Part shown: positions 8,013 to 16,538 of the stretch, piece by piece
Layout: each line of letters opens with the position of its first letter
Position numbering within the stretch: position 1 is the stretch's first letter
Origin: Azonexaceae bacterium
GTDB lineage: Bacteria > Pseudomonadota > Gammaproteobacteria > Burkholderiales > Rhodocyclaceae
Direction of reading: 5' to 3'
NCBI GenBank assembly: GCA_009469665.1
Contig: SSTB01000194.1
Span: 1-29,357, forward strand
DNA length: 29,357 nucleotides
The notes under the pieces: generated by a model
Database searches by the model: none
The model's input: the letters and a program-made list of their open reading frames with translations, nothing else
What the model was told of the DNA's origin: nothing
Made by a program: the position numbers and the translations under genes

Positions 8013-8083
8013 TTCATAGTCGCGGTTGGCGGCATTTTTGGCGCCAGCGGCTCTTGCGTTTCCACACCCGATAGGAGCAAGCG

Positions 8084-9007
8084 ATGTTTGCATTTGTCTT
8101 TCCGGGACAGGGCTCCCAGAGCGTTGGGATGATGGCGTCCTATGGCGATGCTGCGGTGGTGCGAGCGACCTTCGATGAGGCTTCTCAGGCGCTCGGGGAC
8201 GACCTCTGGCAGATGGTTGCGGATGGGCCGGCGGAATTGCTGGCGCAGACCGTCAACACCCAACCCGTCATGCTGACGGCCGCCATTGCTGCTTGGCGCC
8301 TGTGGCTGGAAATGGGGGGGCGCCAGCCCGCCGTGCTGGCCGGGCATAGCCTGGGCGAGTATTCGGCGCTGGTCGCGGCCGGGGTGATCGATCTGAGGGA
8401 TGCCGTACCCCTGGTTCGCCTGCGGGCGACCGCGATGCAGCAGGCGGTTCCGCTGGGAACTGGCGCCATGGCAGCCGTTCTGGGACTGGACGACGAGGGT
8501 ATTCGCGCAGCCTGCGCCGAAGCCGCCTTGGGCGAGGTTGTCGAGCCGGTCAATTTCAACGCCGCCGGTCAGACGGTGATTGCTGGCCACAAAGCCGCCG
8601 TGGAACGGGCCATGGACACTTGCAAGGCGCGTGGTGCGAAGCGTGCCGTAGCTTTGCCGGTCTCCGCTCCCTTTCATTCTTCACTCATGCGTCCGGCGGC
8701 CGACAAACTCGCCGGGAGGCTTGCCCAACTCGATTTGCGTGCCCCCAGGATTCCGGTCGTCAATAACGTCGATGTGGTGGTCGAGAGCGACCTGGCCAGG
8801 ATCAAGGATGCCCTCGTGAGACAGGCATACAACCCGGTGCGCTGGGTCGAGACCATCCAGAAGATGGCGGCGATGGGCGTGACCACGGTCGCAGAATGCG
8901 GGCCCGGAAAGGTACTTGCCGGACTCACCAAACGCTGTGCCGAAGGCGTCAATGGCATCGCCCTCGCGGACGCTGGTGCCATCGAAGCCAATCTCGGACT
9001 GGAGTGA
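8084..9007 (+). CDS. fabD: Malonyl-CoA:ACP transacylase FabD
   Basis: A 307-residue acyltransferase that loads malonyl groups from CoA onto AcpP. The N-terminal FVFPGQGSQSVGM, nucleophile elbow GHSLGEYSAL (Ser89) and the catalytic histidine in VSAPFHSSLM (His198) are all present, as is the ending region FVE-type segment VRWVETIQKM and ECGPGKVLAGL. Length matches E. coli FabD (309). AGGAG at 8073-8077 is well placed for the ATG. The stop overlaps or abuts the fabG start region, consistent with one operon. Confidence 0.97.
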   Translation: MFAFVFPGQGSQSVGMMASYGDAAVVRATFDEASQALGDDLWQMVADGPAELLAQTVNTQPVMLTAAIAAWRLWLEMGGRQPAVLAGHSLGEYSALVAAGVIDLRDAVPLVRLRATAMQQAVPLGTGAMAAVLGLDDEGIRAACAEAALGEVVEPVNFNAAGQTVIAGHKAAVERAMDTCKARGAKRAVALPVSAPFHSSLMRPAADKLAGRLAQLDLRAPRIPVVNNVDVVVESDLARIKDALVRQAYNPVRWVETIQKMAAMGVTTVAECGPGKVLAGLTKRCAEGVNGIALADAGAIEANLGLE

Positions 9008-9012
9008 TGAGC

Positions 9013-10060
<1,048 letters not shown>

Positions 10061-10083
10061 TCCATCCTGGTTTCGGCGGCAGA

Positions 10084-10106
10084 GGCCGGCCCGCGGGCCG
10101 GCCTTT
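10084..10106 (+). terminator. Strong GC-rich hairpin between acpP and fabF
   Basis: Positions 10084-10103 form a perfect 20-base palindrome (GGCCGGCC stem, CGCG loop, 8-bp stem as RNA) followed only by TTTA. The stem is strong but the T-run is short, so it looks like a partial terminator or an mRNA-stabilising 3' structure for acpP rather than a full stop. fabF follows 26 bases later with no room for a good separate promoter. Confidence 0.5.
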
Positions 10107-10120
10107 ACGCATTCAAATAC

Positions 10121-10124
10121 GGAG
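10121..10124 (+). promoter_or_regulatory. Shine-Dalgarno GGAG that decides the fabF TTG start
   Basis: GGAG at 10121-10124 ends 8 bases before TTG at 10133. The alternative GTG at 10124 overlaps this GGAG itself and so could not use it. The TTG start yields MARRRVVITGLG, which matches the E. coli FabF start residue for residue in position. Confidence 0.7.
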
Positions 10125-10132
10125 TGCACACC

Positions 10133-11371
10133 TTGGCACGTCGCAGAGTCGTCATCACCGGTCTGGGTTTGGTTAGCCCGGTCGGCAATACCGTGGAAGA
10201 GGGTTGGTCAAACCTCATCGCCGGCCGTAGCGGGATCGCCACGATCACCAAATTCGATGCCTCAGCTTTTTCCGCTCACATCGCGGGAGAAGTGAAGGGT
10301 TTCGACATCGGGGCCTATCTGGCACCGAAGGAGTCCCGGCGCATGGATACCTTCATCCACTTCGGCATGGCGGCTGCAATTCAGGCCGTGCGCGACGCTG
10401 GGCTTGCCGAGAATGCGGCCGATCCTGAGCGCATCGGGGTTGCCATCGGGTCAGGGATAGGCGGTTTACCTCTGATCGAAGCGACCAAAGACGACTATCT
10501 GGCTGGTGGTCCCCGCAAGATTTCTCCCTTTTTTGTCCCCGGTTCGATCATCAACATGATTTCTGGCAACCTGTCGATCATGTTCGGATTCAAGGGCCCC
10601 AACATTGCATTGGTCACGGCCTGTACTACCGGAACCCACTCCGTGGGCGAAGCCGCACGCATCATCGAGTATGGGGATGCAGATGTAATGGTTGCTGGCG
10701 GCGCCGAGGCGACGGTGTCCCCGTTGGGCCTGGGCGGATTCTGCGCGGCCCGCGCGCTGTCCACGCGGAATGACGACCCGGCTACCGCCAGCCGCCCCTG
10801 GGACCGGGATCGCGATGGCTTCGTGCTTGGAGAGGGTGCCGGGGTGATGGTGCTAGAGGAATACAAGCACGCCAAGGCCCGTGGCGCAAAGATCTACGCG
10901 GAGGTGGCAGGTTATGGCATGAGCGCCGATGCCTTCCACATGACACAGCCGGCCGAAGACGGTGACGGAGCACGGCGCTGCATGTTGGCTGCCTTGCGCA
11001 ATGCCGACCTAGCGCCGGGTGACATCCAGTACATCAATGCCCATGGGACCTCGACTCCCCTGGGGGATGTTGCCGAAACACAGGCTGTCAAACGTGCCTT
11101 CGGCGAGGCTACCAAGAATCTGGTCATGAATTCAACCAAGTCCATGACCGGGCACCTATTGGGTGCCGCCGGGGGGATAGAGGCCGTATTCACCGCCCTG
11201 GCGATCCATCATCAGATTTCGCCGCCGACGATCAACATCTTCAATCAGGATGAGCGCTGTGACCTGGACTACTGTGCGAATCAGGCTCGCAAGATGAAGA
11301 TTGACGCTGCAATTTCCAATTCCTTCGGGTTCGGCGGAACCAACGGGACAGTAGCGTTCCGGCGTATCTGA
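10133..11371 (+). CDS. fabF: Beta-ketoacyl-ACP synthase II FabF
   Basis: A 412-residue elongating condensing enzyme that joins acyl-ACP with malonyl-ACP. The Cys-His-His triad is Cys164 in VTACTTGTHS, His304 in NAHGTSTPLGD and His341 in KSMTGHLLGAAG, one position beyond E. coli FabF throughout. It begins RRVVITGLGLVSPVGN and ends SNSFGFGGTNGTVAFRRI, both typical. Length matches E. coli FabF (413). The start is taken as TTG at 10133 because of the well-placed GGAG; a GTG at 10124 in the same frame would add three residues. The ygfX-like gene follows after 19 bases with its own GAGGAGG. Confidence 0.95.
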   Translation: MARRRVVITGLGLVSPVGNTVEEGWSNLIAGRSGIATITKFDASAFSAHIAGEVKGFDIGAYLAPKESRRMDTFIHFGMAAAIQAVRDAGLAENAADPERIGVAIGSGIGGLPLIEATKDDYLAGGPRKISPFFVPGSIINMISGNLSIMFGFKGPNIALVTACTTGTHSVGEAARIIEYGDADVMVAGGAEATVSPLGLGGFCAARALSTRNDDPATASRPWDRDRDGFVLGEGAGVMVLEEYKHAKARGAKIYAEVAGYGMSADAFHMTQPAEDGDGARRCMLAALRNADLAPGDIQYINAHGTSTPLGDVAETQAVKRAFGEATKNLVMNSTKSMTGHLLGAAGGIEAVFTALAIHHQISPPTINIFNQDERCDLDYCANQARKMKIDAAISNSFGFGGTNGTVAFRRI

Positions 11372-11390
11372 TCCCCAAGAGGAGGACGGG

Positions 11391-11837
11391 GTGCAGTTTC
11401 CGATCAACATCGGGCTGCACCCTTCTCGTTTTCTGCGCGGTGCCGGGTTCCTTGCCCATATAACGGCGGCCTTGGCTCTTGGGGGGCTGGACTTGGGTCT
11501 GGGGTTCATCGGCGCCTTGGCAATGGTCGCCTTAGGCGCCACCGTGGCCTGGAGGGCAGGGCGGCCGAGCGTCGTCGGCCTGAAGCTGTTTGTCGATGGG
11601 CGTCTCGAGATCGCCACAGCGCAGCATGATTGGCGCTCGGCGGAAGTGATTTCCCCGTTAAGGATTCACCCCTGGCTGACTGTCCTGCGCATACGGAGTG
11701 ATGATTGCGCGTGTGTGCTTGCCATTGCACCGGATAGTCTCACGTATGAAGATTTTCGCCGCTTGCGCCTGTGGCTTGGCTGGCGACGGCGGCCCACCAC
11801 AGACGCGAGGCTTGGTCCGGAAACTGTGCCCCGTTGA
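11391..11837 (+). CDS. YgfX-like membrane protein (CptA family)
   Basis: A 148-residue protein from a GTG start with AGAGGAGG upstream. Two hydrophobic stretches at about 16-33 and 36-54 form a membrane hairpin, followed by a soluble part with LKLFVDGRLEI, the WR pair, LTVLRIRSD and DFRRLRLWLGW. This order and spacing match E. coli YgfX (LLMDGRLRW, MLRLRSD, WRDLRRILL). YgfX/CptA is described as the toxin-like partner of SdhE/YgfY in E. coli and is also reported to act with SdhE in flavinylation or cell-shape effects. No sdhE-like gene is present in this window. The next gene, nadB, encodes a flavoprotein but is convergent. Family assignment is by eye and moderately sure. Confidence 0.75.
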   Translation: MQFPINIGLHPSRFLRGAGFLAHITAALALGGLDLGLGFIGALAMVALGATVAWRAGRPSVVGLKLFVDGRLEIATAQHDWRSAEVISPLRIHPWLTVLRIRSDDCACVLAIAPDSLTYEDFRRLRLWLGWRRRPTTDARLGPETVPR

Positions 11838-11901
11838 GCACACTCGAAATCGAAATCTCCGGCGTGTAGCAGCGTTGGTGAGGTACCTGGGTAGCCAGGC
11901 A

Positions 11902-13476
11902 CTACCGCTTTGCGCGTCGCTTGAGAACCGTACTGCGTGGGATCTTCCGGGTTTCCGGATAGTCTCGTGACGAGTGAAGCCCTCGGCTTTCTCGGCGCTT
12001 CATGGCACAGCGTACGATGAGGTCAGCCGTCTCAACCAGATTGCGCAGTTCGATCAGGTCATGACTGACCCGGAAATTGGCGTAGAACTCATCGATTTCG
12101 CGCTTGAGCAAACGAATGCGGTGTGAGGCTCGTTTTAGGCGCTTGGTTGTACGTACGATGCCAACGTAATCCCACATGAAGCGGCGCAACTCGTCCCAGT
12201 TGTGAGAAATGACGACTTCTTCGTCGGCATCGGTTACCCGGCTTTCATCCCATGCGGGCAAAGCAGAGACGGCCTCCACGGATGTGGCGAGGATGTCGGT
12301 GACCGCCGCCTCGGCGAAGACAAGGCATTCCAGGAGCGAGTTGGAGGCGAGGCGATTTGCGCCGTGCAGGCCGGTGCACGAGGCCTCCCCAGCCACGTAG
12401 AGACCAGCAAGATCGGTACGCCCCCGCAGGTCGCAGACGATGCCTCCGCAGGTGTAGTGGGCCGCCGGTACGACCGGGATAGGGTCACGGGTGATGTCGA
12501 TGCCCAGTTCCAGGCAGCGGGCGTGAATATTGGGAAAGTGCCCGCGGATGAAATCTTCGCCTTTGTGGGCGATGTCCAGGAAGACGCAATCCAGGCCACG
12601 CTTCTTCATCTCGAAGTCGATCGCGCGGGCGACCACGTCCCGGGGAGCGAGTTCGGCCCGCGGATCGTGTTCGGGCATGAAGCGGGTTCCGTCCGGGAGC
12701 CGCAGCAGACCCCCTTCGCCGCGTACCGCCTCGGAGATCAGAAAGGACTTGGCCTGGGGGTGGTAAAGGCAGGTTGGATGGAACTGGATGAACTCCATAT
12801 TGGCGACACGGCACCCCGCTCGCCAAGCCATGGCGATGCCGTCTCCGGTGGAGGTGTCTGGGTTGGTCGTGTAGAGATATACCTTGCCCGCTCCTCCTGT
12901 CGCGATCAAGGTATGCGGTGCTCCAAGGGTGACGACACGGTCCATGCGGGTGTCGAGCACGTAGGCACCATGGCATCGGTCTTCGCTGCCGCCCAGCTTC
13001 ACCGCCGTAATCAGATCGACAGCGATGTGATGTTCCAGCACCGTGATGTTCGGGTGGGCCCGAACCCTGCGGGTTAGGGTCTCTTGGACTGCCTGGCCGG
13101 TAGCATCGGCGACATGGATCACGCGGCGGGCGCTGTGACCGCCTTCCCGGGTTAGATGGTAGCCGGAGTCGTCTTGGGTGAAGGGGACTCCCTGGCCGAT
13201 CAGCCAATCGATGGCGCGGCGGCCGTTCTCGACCACGAACCGTGTAGCAACCGGGTCGTTCAACCATGCGCCGGCAATGAAGGTATCCCGGATATGGGCA
13301 TCTATGGAATCCTGGCTGTCGAGGACGGCTGCAATTCCCCCCTGGGCCCAGCCTGAGGCACTGTCTTCGAGCGCACGCTTGCTGACCAATGCCACGCGGC
13401 AGCGGTCTGCAAGACGCAGGGCAGCGGATTGTCCGGCGAGACCGCTACCAATGATTAGGACGTCGAAGGAATTCAC
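11902..13476 (-). CDS. nadB: L-aspartate oxidase NadB
   Basis: A 524-residue FAD enzyme that oxidises L-aspartate to iminoaspartate, the first step of de novo NAD synthesis with NadA. The FAD-binding fold begins at once: [17 protein letters not shown] with GSGLAG at 10-15, then [12 protein letters not shown] at 40-51. [14 protein letters not shown] at 108-121 carries the active-site glutamate, and the later [25 protein letters not shown] segment and the arginine-rich C-terminal helices are typical of the succinate dehydrogenase/NadB family. The start is GTG with no good Shine-Dalgarno sequence but immediately precedes the FAD fold. It is divergent from rpoE, as in E. coli. Confidence 0.97.
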   Translation of the reverse strand: MNSFDVLIIGSGLAGQSAALRLADRCRVALVSKRALEDSASGWAQGGIAAVLDSQDSIDAHIRDTFIAGAWLNDPVATRFVVENGRRAIDWLIGQGVPFTQDDSGYHLTREGGHSARRVIHVADATGQAVQETLTRRVRAHPNITVLEHHIAVDLITAVKLGGSEDRCHGAYVLDTRMDRVVTLGAPHTLIATGGAGKVYLYTTNPDTSTGDGIAMAWRAGCRVANMEFIQFHPTCLYHPQAKSFLISEAVRGEGGLLRLPDGTRFMPEHDPRAELAPRDVVARAIDFEMKKRGLDCVFLDIAHKGEDFIRGHFPNIHARCLELGIDITRDPIPVVPAAHYTCGGIVCDLRGRTDLAGLYVAGEASCTGLHGANRLASNSLLECLVFAEAAVTDILATSVEAVSALPAWDESRVTDADEEVVISHNWDELRRFMWDYVGIVRTTKRLKRASHRIRLLKREIDEFYANFRVSHDLIELRNLVETADLIVRCAMKRRESRGLHSSRDYPETRKIPRSTVLKRRAKR

Positions 13477-13511
13477 GCGGTTTGCGAGGGAAGGGGTAGA
13501 TTCGGCCGGGG

Positions 13512-13520
13512 ACTATACCA
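13512..13520 (-). promoter_or_regulatory. Candidate extended -10 promoter for nadB
   Basis: Read on the minus strand, 13520 to 13512 is TGGTATAGT, an extended -10 (TG-N-TATAGT). No -35 hexamer is convincing at 17 bases, which extended -10 promoters tolerate. Transcription from about 13505 would give a leader of around 30 bases before the nadB GTG. Confidence 0.4.
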
Positions 13521-13586
13521 TGTCCAATGGTTACACACGGTCACAAACCGGGATGGTCCCTGGGGTTTGGTGGGAATACTTCGCGC

Positions 13587-13592
13587 TATACT
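13587..13592 (+). promoter_or_regulatory. Candidate -10 hexamer for rpoE
   Basis: TATACT at 13587-13592 is a good sigma-70 -10 hexamer about 44 bases before the rpoE ATG. The best -35-like string, TTGGTG at 13567-13572, is only 14 bases away, so the pair is imperfect. I looked for the sigma-E pattern (GGAACTT, about 16 bases, TCAAA/TCTGA) that would show autoregulation and did not find a match in the 159-base spacer. Confidence 0.25.
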
Positions 13593-13635
13593 CCCTCTAC
13601 AACAAGCATTAGACCCTCAGGGAACGCGGCAAGCG

Positions 13636-14235
13636 ATGAGTGAGCGCGAGATTGATCAAGCCTTGGTTGAGCGAGCCCAAGGTGGCGAGCGGCACGCCTT
13701 TGACCTCTTGGTGAGCAAATACCAGCGCAAGTTGGGCCGTTTGCTGTCGCGCTACATCCGGGATGCCGCCGAGGTTGAGGATGTGGCCCAGGAGGCGTTC
13801 ATTAAGGCCTACCGTGCCTTGCCGGCCTTCCGCGGTGAAAGCGCTTTCTATACTTGGCTCTACCGCATCGGCATCAATACCGCCAAGAATTACCTGGTTT
13901 CCCAGGGGCGGCGTGCCCCTACCACGACTGAATTCGATAGCGAAGAGGCCGAGACCTTTGAGGATGGAGAACAACTCAGGGATATCAATACGCCCGAGAG
14001 CGTTCTGCTTTCCAAACAGATTGGCGAAACGGTCAATTGTGCCGTCGAAGCCTTGCCGGACGAATTGCGCACGGCCATCGTGCTGCGGGAGATAGAAGGT
14101 ATGTCCTACGAGGAGATCGCGCAAATCATGAATTGCCCCATTGGGACCGTCCGCTCGCGGATCTTCAGAGCCCGGGAGGCCGTTGCAGCGAAACTTCGCC
14201 CTTTGCTGGATACGGCTCCAGACCGGCGTTGGTGA
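13636..14235 (+). CDS. rpoE: RNA polymerase sigma factor RpoE (AlgU type)
   Basis: A 199-residue extracytoplasmic-function sigma factor very close to E. coli RpoE. Region 2 carries AFDLLVSKYQRKL, VAQEAFIKAYRALPAFRG and SAFYTWLYRIGINTAKNYLV; region 4 carries LREIEGMSYEEIAQIMNCPIGTVRSRIFRAREAV. The start MSEREIDQALVERAQGG fits the E. coli start MSEQLTDQVLVERVQKG; the frame is open for 23 codons upstream, which I take as untranslated. RpoE directs envelope-stress genes and is normally held by the membrane anti-sigma factor RseA, encoded next. Here the stop overlaps the rseC start by one base and no rseA or rseB lies between. Confidence 0.96.
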   Translation: MSEREIDQALVERAQGGERHAFDLLVSKYQRKLGRLLSRYIRDAAEVEDVAQEAFIKAYRALPAFRGESAFYTWLYRIGINTAKNYLVSQGRRAPTTTEFDSEEAETFEDGEQLRDINTPESVLLSKQIGETVNCAVEALPDELRTAIVLREIEGMSYEEIAQIMNCPIGTVRSRIFRAREAVAAKLRPLLDTAPDRRW

Positions 14236-14657
14236 TGATGAAAATGATTACTGTCGTATCGGCCGTCGTGCGCGAGGTACAGGGGAACGAGGCCCTGGTT
14301 GAGGTAACACAGGAAGGGTGTGGACGCTGCTACGAAAGCGGGGGTTGCGGCGGACAAAATCTCGCGCGCATGTTGTGTTCGACGCCGCGGGTTTACCTCG
14401 TTGCCAATCCCGGGGGGGCGCGTGTCGGCGAGCGTGTCGAAGTCGGCATAGCGGACGGGGCACTACTCCGGGGCGCGAATCTCGCCTATGGGCTTCCATT
14501 GGTGGGATTGATCGGCGGGGGACTGGTCGGACACTGGATCGGCGGTGATGCGGCGGCCATGCTTGGTTCTCTGGTCGGCCTCGCAGGAGCCTGGATCGGG
14601 TTCCGGCAGACGGTACGTCATCCGGCACAGCCGACCATCATCGGGCGCGCTCTGTGA
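14235..14657 (+). CDS. rseC: RseC/MucC family membrane protein
   Basis: A 140-residue protein of the SoxR-reducing RseC family. The N-terminal domain has a cysteine cluster, Cys29, Cys32, Cys38 and Cys48 (CGRCYESGGCG..LC), like that of E. coli RseC. VGERVEVGIADGALLRGA precedes two membrane helices at about 80-96 and 103-122. RseC is an inner-membrane protein that modestly affects sigma-E activity and takes part in reducing SoxR or in thiol/flavin electron transfer with Rnf or ApbE partners. The first ATG (14235) overlaps the rpoE stop; others at 14238 and 14244 are possible, and GGTG at 14231 would suit 14244. degP follows after 126 bases. Confidence 0.88.
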   Translation: MMKMITVVSAVVREVQGNEALVEVTQEGCGRCYESGGCGGQNLARMLCSTPRVYLVANPGGARVGERVEVGIADGALLRGANLAYGLPLVGLIGGGLVGHWIGGDAAAMLGSLVGLAGAWIGFRQTVRHPAQPTIIGRAL

Positions 14658-14783
14658 TTTTCGGATTTTCGTTCTGCGCGCTTCCTGCGTGAATGGGATT
14701 GCCCGGAAAGGCGCAAAACCGTTTCTGGCCACCGTCCTTGATTGCTTGTCTGTGTCTCTTCGTTCGTTGCGGAGTTTGGTGTT

Positions 14784-16232
14784 ATGAAGCGTTCTTTGGT
14801 CCATGTCTGCCTGTACTTTTACTGCGCCTTCGCTTTTGCGGAAGCGCCAACGGGCCGGGTCTTGCCCGACTTTGCCGATTTGGCGGAGAAACAGGGGCCC
14901 TCGGTGGTCAATATCAGCACCACGCAGGTCGTCCGTGGGCGCACCCCGTTCGGGATGCCGCTGGACGAGAACGATCCCATGTTCGAGTTCTTCCGGCGGT
15001 TCATTCCGCGTCAGCCGGGAGGCGCGCCCCAGCGAGAATTCGAGAGCAAGTCCCTGGGCTCTGGATTCATCATCAGTGCTGACGGATATATTCTGACCAA
15101 TGCGCATGTCGTCGAGACCGCCGACGAAATAACCGTGCGCCTGACCGACAAGCGGGAATTCAAAGCCAAGGTCATCGGCGCCGACAAGCGGACCGATGTG
15201 GCGCTGATTCGCATCGAGGCGACAGGCCTGCCCACGGTGCGCCTGGGTGATCCGGCCCTGACCCGCGTCGGGGAGTGGGTCGTTGCGATCGGTTCCCCCT
15301 TCGGTTTCGACAATTCTGTGACTGCCGGAATCGTTTCCGCCAAAGGGCGTTCGCTGCCCCAGGAAAACTACGTGCCCTTCATTCAGACCGACGTTGCCAT
15401 TAATCCGGGCAATTCCGGGGGGCCGCTGTTCAATTTGAAGGGCGAGGTTATCGGCATCAACTCCCAGATATACAGCCGCAGTGGGGGGTACATGGGACTT
15501 TCCTTCGCCATCCCCATCGACGTGGCGATGGAAATTCAGGGGCAACTGCGCAGCCAAGGGAAGGTCAGCCGTGGTCGGTTGGGGGTTGTGATCCAGGAAG
15601 TCAGCAAGGAACTCGCCGAATCACTGGGGCTTGCCAAACCCATGGGAGCCATCGTGAACGCGGTGGAAAAAGGCGGCCCCGCGGAAAAGGCCGGTCTGGA
15701 GGCGGGAGACGTCATCCTGAAGTTCGACGCTCGCCCGATCAATACTTCGGCGGATCTGCCACGGGTCGTCGCCGCAACCAAGCCGGGAACAAAGTCGGTC
15801 GTGCAGGTATGGCGCAAGGGCGTGACGCGGGACATCGCCATCACGGTGGGCGAATTCGTCGAAGAAGGGGGGCGGTCCAGGGTTGGGAGCAGTGCTAAAC
15901 CGGCCGAGCAGGCCGCCAATCGCCTGGGTCTGGTGGTGAGCGAACTCTCGGAGGAAAAACGCAAGGAACAGCGGATATCCGGCGGGCTGCTCATCGAGGA
16001 CATCAAGGGCGGTACCGCCCGTGCCGACTTGCGCCCAGGGGACATCGTCCTGGCCGTCATCGCGAAGGGGGCAACTACCGAAGTGCGATCAGTCGATCAG
16101 TTCAACAAGCTGCTTGGCCAGTTCGACCGCAACTCGAACATCACACTGCTCGTCAAGCGGGGGGAGAGCCAGACTTTCGTGACTATCAAGGCCACCAACG
16201 GCAGTGGCGGGGGTCCCGGTGGCAACGGGTGA
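14784..16232 (+). CDS. mucD: Periplasmic Do-like serine protease DegP/MucD
   Basis: A 482-residue HtrA-family protease. A signal peptide (MKRSLVHVCL to AFAFA) has a likely cut after Ala19. The trypsin-like domain has His108 (TNAHVV), Asp138 (DKRTDVALI) and Ser211 (NPGNSGGPL). PDZ1 spans about 263-356 (GRLGVVIQEVS, GGPAEKAGLEAGDVILKFD) and PDZ2 about 378-470. It digests and refolds damaged envelope proteins. The start has GGAG 9 bases upstream and is the one that yields the signal peptide. Its place after rpoE-rseC matches mucD at the end of the Pseudomonas algU-mucABCD operon. The C-terminus is a glycine-rich tail. No sigma-E-type promoter was found in the 126-base gap before it. Confidence 0.95.
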   Translation: MKRSLVHVCLYFYCAFAFAEAPTGRVLPDFADLAEKQGPSVVNISTTQVVRGRTPFGMPLDENDPMFEFFRRFIPRQPGGAPQREFESKSLGSGFIISADGYILTNAHVVETADEITVRLTDKREFKAKVIGADKRTDVALIRIEATGLPTVRLGDPALTRVGEWVVAIGSPFGFDNSVTAGIVSAKGRSLPQENYVPFIQTDVAINPGNSGGPLFNLKGEVIGINSQIYSRSGGYMGLSFAIPIDVAMEIQGQLRSQGKVSRGRLGVVIQEVSKELAESLGLAKPMGAIVNAVEKGGPAEKAGLEAGDVILKFDARPINTSADLPRVVAATKPGTKSVVQVWRKGVTRDIAITVGEFVEEGGRSRVGSSAKPAEQAANRLGLVVSELSEEKRKEQRISGGLLIEDIKGGTARADLRPGDIVLAVIAKGATTEVRSVDQFNKLLGQFDRNSNITLLVKRGESQTFVTIKATNGSGGGPGGNG

Positions 16233-16479
16233 CAATGCTGAACCCCTCGTGCTGGTGAGCCGAAGCTACTGCCACCTGTGTCAGGACATGGAGGCGGCAG
16301 TGGCGCCTCTGGCGCTTGAATTTGGCGTCGGGCTGAAAGTATTGGATGTGGACGCCGACGCCGAACTCGAGGCCCGCTACGATGAACTCGTCCCTGTCCT
16401 GTTACACCGAGGGAATGAGCTCTGCCACTACTTCCTGGACGGCCTCAAAGTCCGTGAGTATTTGGCCGGAATCCGCTAG
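16219..16479 (+). CDS. Glutaredoxin-like protein (DUF836 type)
   Basis: A small protein of 86 residues with a thioredoxin-fold redox motif: Cys18-His-Leu-Cys21 in [13 protein letters not shown], then [20 protein letters not shown] with the cis-proline at VPVLL. This is the glutaredoxin-like family of short proteins often found between degP/mucD and lepA in betaproteobacteria. Its partner is unknown. The start is uncertain: GTG at 16219 has GGGGG 6 bases upstream, while a GTG at 16204 in the same frame would add five residues. Either way it overlaps the end of the protease gene, so it is translated from the same mRNA. The stop codon TAG forms part of a candidate lepA -10 element. Confidence 0.85.
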   Translation: MATGDNAEPLVLVSRSYCHLCQDMEAAVAPLALEFGVGLKVLDVDADAELEARYDELVPVLLHRGNELCHYFLDGLKVREYLAGIR

Positions 16480-16482
16480 AAT
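16454..16482 (+). promoter_or_regulatory. Candidate promoter for lepA
   Basis: TAGAAT at 16477-16482 is a good -10 hexamer, with GTGAGT (three of six consensus bases) 17 bases upstream at 16454-16459. A start near 16489 would place the terminator-type hairpin at 16505-16530 inside a leader of about 50 bases before the lepA ATG. Confidence 0.3.
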
Positions 16483-16504
16483 CGCGGGTTTCCGGAATTC
16501 GCCC

Positions 16505-16530
16505 AGGGCGCCTGCCAGCGCCCTTTTTTT
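16505..16530 (+). terminator. Intrinsic-terminator hairpin just before the lepA start
   Basis: AGGGCGC (16505-16511) pairs with GCGCCCT (16518-16524) around a 6-base loop, and the T-run extends from 16524 to 16530. It has the form of a rho-independent terminator for the rpoE-rseC-mucD-glutaredoxin transcript. The lepA ATG is at 16539, only 8 bases on, so lepA needs readthrough or a promoter upstream of the hairpin. Confidence 0.8.
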
Positions 16531-16538
16531 CGAGTAGC

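Noticed and set aside
8896..9012. Upstream extension of the fabG frame
   Set aside because: It lies inside fabD, is not conserved in FabG proteins, and a good ribosome site exists at 9001.
12202..13077. Plus-strand open frame of 291 codons inside nadB
   Set aside because: It is antisense to the conserved FAD enzyme and has no recognisable motif.
13477..13635. A sigma-E-type autoregulatory promoter before rpoE
   Set aside because: I found no GGAACTT followed at 15-17 bases by TCAAA or TCTGA; the nearest string, GGGAATACTT, does not fit.
14658..14783. Remnant of rseA/rseB or a sigma-E promoter before mucD
   Set aside because: The 126 bases contain no RseA- or RseB-like codons and no sigma-E-type element.
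14463..15557. Minus-strand open frame of 364 codons over rseC and mucD, examined as a possible displaced rseA or rseB
   Set aside because: No RseA- or RseB-like features, no signal or membrane segment, and it is antisense to rseC and the protease domain.
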